DNA from: Chara braunii
Taxonomy: Eukaryota; Streptophyta; Charophyceae; Charales; Characeae
NCBI GenBank assembly: GCA_003427395.1
Contig: BFEA01000301.1
Span: forward strand, 1,475,074-1,499,078
Direction of reading: 5' to 3'
Length of the DNA: 24,005 nt
Position 1 is the stretch's first letter. Every line of letters starts with the position of its first letter. Below, in pieces: positions 19,636 through 24,005 of the stretch. The notes beneath the pieces are model-generated. The model saw only the letters and a list, made by a program, of their open reading frames with translations, made no database searches and was not told the origin of the DNA. A program made the translations under genes and the position numbers.

Positions 19636-19951
19636 GCGGTTGTACGTCGTCGGGAGTATGCTGCGCGTTTCCTTAGGATAGTAAGGCGACGAGTTGATTG
19701 AGGGCTAGGCGACATCTGGTAAAAGTGGCCGTAGGGGTTTTACGGCAGATTCATAATGAATGGGCCGATACCCCTTCGAGTGAGTGCTTCCTCCCATTAC
19801 AGGAGGACCGACAACACGGAGAAGAACGGGATTGGCAAAGACCTGTAGGGTTTTTTCCACGGTTGGATTTCCAGTTATATCGTCCGAAGGAAGATCGTCA
19901 ATCCCCCGTGCTAGACGCTCACCAACGGATGGAAGTGGATTCAAGGACAAC

Positions 19952-19955
<4 letters not shown>

Positions 19956-20041
<86 letters not shown>

Positions 20042-20397
20042 GAGGGTGAAGAAGGCATCGAGATTGTGCATCGCTGCTCTAATGAAAGTCGTAGTTGGAC
20101 GCGGGAAGAAAACGTTCTATCCCGAAGCAACCTTTGCCTTTGCCTTTGCCTTCGACGTCGCCAGCATTTCCTTTGTGTCGCCGAGAAAGGGTGTAGAGAG
20201 GCCACTTCAAAGAGTAAAGAAATACCAGCAGGCCTAGTAAGCTCGGTTGATACATCCATGAACTGATTGAAATAGAGACCCAATTCGAATCCATATACAA
20301 TCAGATGAACAGAATAAATGCAAAAAAAGAAAAAAGAAAAAAATGAGTAAAGAATAGGGAGATGACGGAAGGCGAACCAGCACGAGAGAGGGAGGGG

Positions 20398-20442
<45 letters not shown>
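19956..20442 (+). repeat. Two GA microsatellites
   Basis: (GA)n occupies 19956-20032 and 20400-20442. The Arg/Glu and Leu/Ser alternating frames across them are artefacts of the repeat. Between them (20033-20399) no gene is recognised. Confidence 0.9.
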
Positions 20443-20444
<2 letters not shown>

Positions 20445-20480
20445 CGTGCTATGGAACGGCTGTTCTCCTCCCTGCGATGG

Positions 20481-20815
20481 TAGTATGGATATGGATCCCT
20501 CCTATTGAGTGTGTATGATAAGACTGTTGCATGGGGTTTCCCTGTTATACGATACCCTAGTGCAACGTCAATCATTCCATCTCATCAGACTGGAGGTGTG
20601 TGCACTGGCCAGTTTACGCGGTTTGAGCAGATTTGTGACAATTGGCATGATTTTAAAACGGCAGCAGCTTTGCTTGCCCGCCGTTTGCTTTCCCGTGGCC
20701 ATGTTCCATCAACACTGGCTCGAGGATGGACTTGTTATATTCGTGCTCGCCAGCGTCGGCAGCCTACACATGTGACGAGACTTACACAATGGTTTCGTCG
20801 CATGCTTCGTTGGTC
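20481..20815 (+). pseudogene. Reverse transcriptase C-terminal segment
   Basis: The frame is open from the stop at 20481-20483. It reads SVYDKTVAWGFPVIRYPSA (20508 onward), then a GGVCTGQFTRFEQIC stretch, an ARRLLSRGH stretch and a basic, Trp-containing tail. This order (a YDK(R/T) block, a 'rYPxxxSxxp' block, 'GQfxRfxxIC', then 'F..AA..L..RLL.RG') matches what I recall of the thumb and C-terminal region of Penelope-like and related retroelement RTs. The RT palm with the catalytic motif is not present upstream; a GA microsatellite and unrelated DNA lie there, so the copy is 5'-truncated or interrupted. The unrelated decayed RT at 13450-14150 carries the preceding part of the same domain type. 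The segment runs into a Pro/Ser-rich pyrimidine tract. Confidence 0.5.
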
Positions 20816-21760
20816 CATGTATCATCCTCTTCCACCCTCTCCTCCCCTTGCTACCCCTTCTCCCCCTCCCCCTCCCCCTCCTCCCCCTTCCTCTGTTCCA
20901 TCTGCTCGTCCTTCTCCTCCCTCTACCCCTTCCCCTCCTCCTCCTCCTCTTCCTTCCTCTCCTCCTCCTCCTCCTTCCCCTCGCCCTCGCCCTCTCCCTC
21001 CCCTTCTCCCTCTCCCTCTCCCTTCCTCTCCCTCGCCCTCCTCTTCTTCCCCTCCCTCTTCTTCTTCTTCCTCCTCTTCTTCTTCTTCTTCTTCTTCTTC
21101 TTCTTCTTCTTTGTCTTATCAACACCGTCGACTGAGATCAGCCCTTCCCTTATCTTCGTTGTCTATATATTAGGACGGTGTCAGGCTCGTTCATTCTCCC
21201 CACCTCCTGGTCCCTCTTCCTCTCGGTGTCGTATTGATCCTAAACTGCCTGGTTCATTGTCTGGCCGACAACCTGCTTTGGTACGTCGACGGCGTTCTTC
21301 AATTAAACGCCGACCACACCAAATTAGACCGGGCCTGCCAGTGGTGACCGAGTCGGATTTGCGAGCAGATCTACCAAACATTTGTGGCCTGACAGCCATG
21401 AATGTTTGTCTGCAAGCTTATCAGCGTCAAGGTTATACTGTATCTCAATTTCTCACAATTGCTTATCAGCTTGACGCTGTTGAAAATGAGTTGTTGTATG
21501 ACCGTAATGGTCTACCTCCTGAGGATAGTAATTATACTACCTCAGGAGGCTTTACTATAAATGTCTTACAGTCAGCATTTCACGGTCGCCACCTTCTCAT
21601 GCATTATGGGACGCCAGGCGAGGACCTTAATGCCCATCCTCATATTTCTGCATGCATTTTGCACAAACCCGGGCACTATATGGCACTCATTCGTGCAGCT
21701 GCCCAGTGGGAAACTATGGGACGGTGGGACGGTGATTCAGGTTATTGTCAACATAAATGA
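20726..21760 (+). CDS. Josephin-type deubiquitinase domain protein (N-terminal part)
   Basis: The meaningful part runs from about 21180 to 21742; everything before lies in the pyrimidine tract. After a basic linker (LPGSLSGRQPALVRRRR) comes a Josephin domain: LPNICGLTAMNVCLQ with the presumed catalytic Cys at 21383-21385, then TVSQFLTIAYQLDAVEN, SGGFTINVLQSAF, and PGHYMALI with the presumed catalytic His at 21674-21676, followed by QW and a DGDS that may supply the third residue. The equivalents in human ataxin-3 are Cys14, His119 and Asn134. Josephin proteins are cysteine proteases that remove or trim ubiquitin chains. The usual Gln of the oxyanion hole is Asn here (two before Cys). The frame ends at 21760, but the Josephin C-terminal strand and RING part continue in another frame. 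Confidence 0.65.
   Translation: MDLLYSCSPASAAYTCDETYTMVSSHASLVHVSSSSTLSSPCYPFSPSPSPSSPFLCSICSSFSSLYPFPSSSSSSFLSSSSSFPSPSPSPSPSPSPSPFLSLALLFFPSLFFFFLLFFFFFFFFFFFFVLSTPSTEISPSLIFVVYILGRCQARSFSPPPGPSSSRCRIDPKLPGSLSGRQPALVRRRRSSIKRRPHQIRPGLPVVTESDLRADLPNICGLTAMNVCLQAYQRQGYTVSQFLTIAYQLDAVENELLYDRNGLPPEDSNYTTSGGFTINVLQSAFHGRHLLMHYGTPGEDLNAHPHISACILHKPGHYMALIRAAAQWETMGRWDGDSGYCQHK
20821..21115 (+). repeat. ~295-bp pyrimidine tract ending in (TTC)n
   Basis: Almost pure C/T on the plus strand, grading from CCT-rich to (TTC)n at about 21057-21112. In one frame it encodes a Pro/Ser-rich then poly-Ser linker in phase with the RT segment. In another it runs into the Josephin frame through poly-Phe. It could be a protein linker with slipped phase, or the polypyrimidine tract of an intron between two exons. 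A second (TTC)n lies before the linker copy at 23697. Confidence 0.8.
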
Positions 21761-22205
21761 ATTCTTGCGAGGTTTGTCGAATCATACATTGTTCTGGATT
21801 GTTGAGCGTCTCTCGTGCGACATTTGTCGGGATAGAGACTTGCGTCTTGGTTGTGGAATGCATTATCTGTGTCAGCACCATTATCAATCCATCGCGACTG
21901 CCGCCGTATGTGCGGAAGGGTGTCTAACATTTCCTCATTGTGCACATCCCTATCATCCAGATGTACGTTGTCCTGTCTGTTCCCAAGGACGCTATCAGAA
22001 CTGCATGATGCCGCACTGTGACGAACGTCCTGCTGTTTTCTTGACATGTGGGCAACATGTCCTCTGTCGGGATTGTTTCGATGGGATGGTTCGTGCTAGC
22101 CGTCCGGCTGAATGCTGTACTAGCGCAACTCTCCTTGGGTATCCCTGTGAACATCCCCGTCATCCTCACCGTAGTTGTCCTATCTGCCGAGGGGGTGACA
22201 GATGA
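21561..22205 (+). CDS. Josephin C-terminal end plus two RING-like modules
   Basis: The real part starts about 21736 in this frame (VIVNINEFLRGLSNHTLFWI), which fits the last helix and strand of a Josephin domain, so a one-base frameshift or error lies near 21725-21745. Two zinc-binding modules follow. RING-1 (21816-21980) has CDIC, then CGMHYLCQHH, then CPVC. RING-2 (22002-22187) has CMMPHC, then CGQHVLCRDC, then CPIC. Both carry a 'C-x-HP-x-HP-x3-CP(V/I)C' ending, so they are internal duplicates. Cys and His spacing matches C3HC4/C3H2C3-type RINGs, which usually recruit E2 enzymes in ubiquitin ligation, although activity here is inference. The stop is at 22203-22205, followed at once by an A-rich stretch. 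Confidence 0.6.
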   Translation: MSYSQHFTVATFSCIMGRQARTLMPILIFLHAFCTNPGTIWHSFVQLPSGKLWDGGTVIQVIVNINEFLRGLSNHTLFWIVERLSCDICRDRDLRLGCGMHYLCQHHYQSIATAAVCAEGCLTFPHCAHPYHPDVRCPVCSQGRYQNCMMPHCDERPAVFLTCGQHVLCRDCFDGMVRASRPAECCTSATLLGYPCEHPRHPHRSCPICRGGDR

Positions 22206-22369
22206 AGTGTAGAAGAAACAGATAAAAAAAGAAACCGAGTAAAAAGATAAAAAATACATAAATAAGAAAAGAAACCAAGGAAAAACACAAAAAAAGAAAC
22301 CTGAGAAAAAAGGAAAAAGAAGAAAAGAAAAATATGTTCTGTGGGATGGTAATTGGATTATCTGTGGGA

Positions 22370-22654
22370 TGTGTCACTTGCTTCGTCTGTTTAACAGGCT
22401 TTCTTGTTCTGTGAGGTTTGGTTTCCTCCGTCTTTTCTTTACCTCTGTGCCTTTTGGCTGCGTGCAAGTGGGTCTTTGTGACACACGGGGATGGGGGCAG
22501 CCAGCGCTCAACCTGTCATTTACGTGGCTGGCCTTGTACGTAAGAGGTGACGAACAGGTGAGGCTTTCCTTCCTTACTTCTTTTTCTTTTTCTTGTTTTA
22601 TCTTTTTTCGCCTTTGCGCTCCGATTTCTAATGTGACAATATATATATCGTCAC
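22370..22654 (+). repeat. 3' module, copy 1
   Basis: From 'tgtgggatgtgtcacttgct' through 'ggtttggtttcctcc', 'ccttttggctgcgtgcaagt', 'tgacacacgg', 'gggggcagccagcgctcaac' and 'cctttgcgctc' to the palindrome at 22633-22654. It is repeated directly at 22885-23161 and inverted at 23142-23480. Open frames within it differ between copies and are not conserved as protein. Confidence 0.8.
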
Positions 22655-22658
22655 AGAG

Positions 22659-22793
22659 GACTGTTTTGATGGGATGGTTCGTGCTAGCCGTCCTGCTGAA
22701 TGCTGTGCTGGCGCAGCTCTCCTTGGGCATCCTTGTGAACATCCACATCATTCTCACCGTAGCTGTCCTATCTATCGAGGTGGGGACAGGTAA
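22659..22793 (+). pseudogene. Truncated copy of RING-2
   Basis: This matches 22071-22205 at close to 90 percent of positions by eye and stays in frame for 44 codons to a stop at 22791-22793. The last zinc ligand of CPIC is changed (tgc to tat, Cys to Tyr), so the RING end is damaged. The copy starts mid-domain, directly after 'gtgacaatatatatat' plus 'cgtcacag', and is followed by its own A-rich tail, as in the full copy. Confidence 0.75.
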
Positions 22794-22884
22794 AGAAAAA
22801 AAGAAGAAAAGAAAAAGAGAAAAAAAGGAAAAGAGAGAAAATAAGAAATAAAGAAAAAAAGAAAAAAGAAAAGATATGTTGATC

Positions 22885-23161
22885 TGTGGGATGTGTTATT
22901 TGCTTTGTGACAATTGGATTATCTTTCTTTCCCTGTCAGGTTTGGTTTCCTCCTCCTTTTCTTTGCCTCTTTGCCTTTTGGCTGCGTGCAAGTGGGTCCT
23001 TGTGACACACGGGAATGGGGGCAGCCAGCGCTCAACCTGTCATCCACGTGGCTGAGGTGATGAACAGGTGGGGCGTTCCTTCCTTCCTTCTTTTCGTTTC
23101 CTTGTTTTGCTTTTTTCCGCCTTCGCGCTCTGATTTACAGTGTGACAATATATATCGTCAC
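22885..23161 (+). repeat. 3' module, copy 2 (left arm of a giant hairpin)
   Basis: This has the same block order as copy 1, with a ~18-bp deletion between 'cacgtggct' and 'gaggtgatgaacagg' (about 23054). It ends at the near-palindrome 'gtgacaatatatatcgtcac' (23142-23161), which is also the hinge of an inverted repeat with copy 3. Confidence 0.8.
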
Positions 23162-23480
23162 ACCGTGTAGCGGAGCGCAAAGGCGAAAAAAGACAAAACA
23201 AAAAGGGAAGAAGTAAGGAAGGAAAGCTCCTACTGTTCATCACCTCTTACGTACAAGGCCGGCCACGTGGATGACTGACTGAGCGCCGGCTGCCCCCATC
23301 CCCGTGTGTCACAAGGACCCACTTGCACGCAGCCAAAAGGCAAAGAGGTAAAGAAAAGGAGGAAACCAAACCTCACAGAGGCAAGAGAAAGAGAAAGGGA
23401 TTCGGTCAAAGAAAGGACAAGGGAAGAGGAAGGCCTATCAGTCAAACAAAGCAAATGACACACCCCATCTATTTTTCTTT
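23142..23480 (-). repeat. 3' module, copy 3 (inverted, right arm)
   Basis: Reading the minus strand from 23480 to 23142 gives the same blocks as copies 1 and 2, including 'gtgtgtcatttgctttg', 'gaggtttggtttcctcc', 'ccttttggctgcgtgcaagt' and 'ggccttgtacgtaagag' (present in copy 1, lost in copy 2). Copies 2 and 3 could fold into a hairpin with arms of about 220 bp and almost no loop. Confidence 0.8.
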
Positions 23481-23529
23481 TCTTTGGCAATTTGTTCTTT
23501 TTTTTGTTCTTTTTTTTCTTTCTTGTTCT

Positions 23530-23567
23530 TCTTCATCTTCTTCGTTTTCTTCTTCGTTTTCTTCTTC

Positions 23568-23599
<32 letters not shown>

Positions 23600-23624
23600 C
23601 TTCTTCTTCATTTTCTTCGTTTTC

Positions 23625-23660
<36 letters not shown>

Positions 23661-23690
23661 ATCCTTTTCTTCGTTTTCTTTTACTTCTTC
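23530..23690 (+). repeat. (TTC)n microsatellite
   Basis: TTC repeats interrupted by TTT and CGT triplets. They encode runs of Ser, Phe or Leu by phase, and none is supported as a protein. The preceding T-rich part (23470-23530) may be the inverted A-rich tail of the 3' module. Confidence 0.85.
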
Positions 23691-23696
23691 ATCTGC

Positions 23697-23764
23697 CCCT
23701 CTCGACGTTGTGTTGATGCTAATCTGCCGGGTTCTTTGTCTTGCCGGCAGCCTGCTCTGTCATT
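23697..23764 (+). pseudogene. Copy of the linker preceding the Josephin domain
   Basis: This matches 21219-21285, including the peptide LPGSLSCRQPAL against LPGSLSGRQPAL in the main copy. As in the main copy it follows a (TTC)n tract in the same phase. It ends before any Josephin sequence and runs into a stop at about 23778, then into another 'acatatatatcgtcac' motif. Confidence 0.65.
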
Positions 23765-23797
23765 GCCTGGTAAACCGTAGGCAGAGAGGGAGAAGAG

Positions 23798-23827
23798 GAC
23801 AACATATATATCGTCACACCGTGTATG
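23798..23827. repeat. Third copy of the ATATAT-centred palindrome
   Basis: 'gacaacatatatatcgtcac' at 23798-23817, followed by 'accgtgta', matches 23145-23168. The same motif sits at 22633-22654 and 23142-23161. All three lie at boundaries between copied segments. Confidence 0.65.
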
Positions 23828-24005
23828 CCTCTAGTGCCAGCGGCGTGTCTGGAGTGTATTTTTTGGCTGTGAAAAATCTTTCTTTGTTTCGTGGATGTTT
23901 TGCTGGCTTGTGATGGGGTGTGAACCGACAGTCTGTAGAGTTTTCCATCTGGTGTGGGTGAGTGATAGTCTACTTTGATTTTGGTTAAGGTAGATTATCA
24001 TTTAC

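Larger units (their letters stand above)
18241..20480 (+). other. CNOT10: Start of intron 2 of the CNOT10-like gene (end not found)
   Basis: It begins GTGAGT at 18241. No acceptor followed by recognisable CNOT10 sequence was seen downstream. The stretch holds two copies of a small palindromic element, a ~100-bp direct duplication, a GATC microsatellite at 18814-18832 and a GA microsatellite. The retroelement-like block from 20481 may also be inside this intron. Confidence 0.4.
20481..23480 (+). mobile_element. Candidate retroelement carrying a Josephin-RING cassette
   Basis: One strand carries, in order, the RT C-terminal segment, pyrimidine tract, Josephin domain, two RINGs, an A-rich stretch (22206-22330) and a ~250-bp 3' module ending in 'gtgacaatatatat' plus 'cgtcac' (22654). 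A second copy of the 3' portion starts abruptly in RING-2 at 22659 and ends at 23161. A third 3' module is inverted (23142-23480). Truncation at the 5' side with a shared 3' end, in tandem, is what Penelope-like and LINE elements often leave. A host gene with local 3' duplications is the alternative, since no complete RT is present. Confidence 0.4.

Noticed and set aside
19698-20283. Open frames of 179 and 192 codons on opposite strands
   Set aside because: Both are kept open by the (GA)n microsatellite, and their non-repetitive parts show no family features.
20709-21125. 138-codon Arg-rich minus-strand frame
   Set aside because: It is the complement of the pyrimidine tract and is explained by composition.
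22369-22851. 160-codon frame with hydrophobic stretches across the 3' module and RING-2 copy
   Set aside because: It reads the RING-2 copy in the wrong phase, and the frame is not kept in the other copies of the module.

Overview
This window looks like nuclear DNA from a eukaryote with a large, repeat-rich genome. It has few genes, long spliceosomal introns, tRNA-derived SINEs, short inverted-repeat transposons, microsatellites and decayed reverse transcriptase. Two exons at 17166-17345 and 18154-18240 resemble the N-terminus of plant CNOT10, a CCR4-NOT subunit. I therefore suspect a green plant lineage, perhaps a streptophyte alga, but that taxonomic call is inference.

Layout. 1-6300 is intergenic: diverged short repeats, a foldback element at 1291-1703 with a partial relative at 5825-6300, A-rich tracts, a SINE-like unit at 5205-5325, and clusters of closely spaced perfect hairpins (2031-2346, 4017-4374). 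6300-8240 has another hairpin cluster and then the most unusual non-coding signal: about ten stem-loops at 7296-8226 that share a loop while their stem arms change together. 8240-13200 is repeat-derived sequence with no recognised gene (degenerate tandem array, 22-bp minisatellite, diverged duplications, more hairpins). 13450-14150 is a broken reverse transcriptase whose active-site motif is altered. 15300-16830 is a nest of MITEs and tRNA-derived SINEs. 17166-18240 is the start of the CNOT10-like gene. Its second intron begins at 18241 and has no identifiable end here, so everything to the right may lie inside it or in intergenic DNA.

The right end (20481-23830) is the best candidate for an undescribed system. 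A reverse transcriptase C-terminal segment is followed on the same strand by a long pyrimidine tract, a Josephin-type deubiquitinase domain with its Cys and His in place, and two RING-like zinc-binding modules. An apparent one-base frameshift lies between the Josephin and RING parts. The RING end, its A-rich tail and a roughly 250-bp 3' module recur downstream as a truncated direct copy and as an inverted copy. The linker before the Josephin domain recurs at 23697-23764. This suggests a retroelement that carries a deubiquitinase/ubiquitin-ligase cassette and leaves 5'-truncated copies. The alternative is a host gene that has been partly duplicated.

Most other open frames here are short, overlap each other, or run through low-complexity sequence, and I do not support them as genes.
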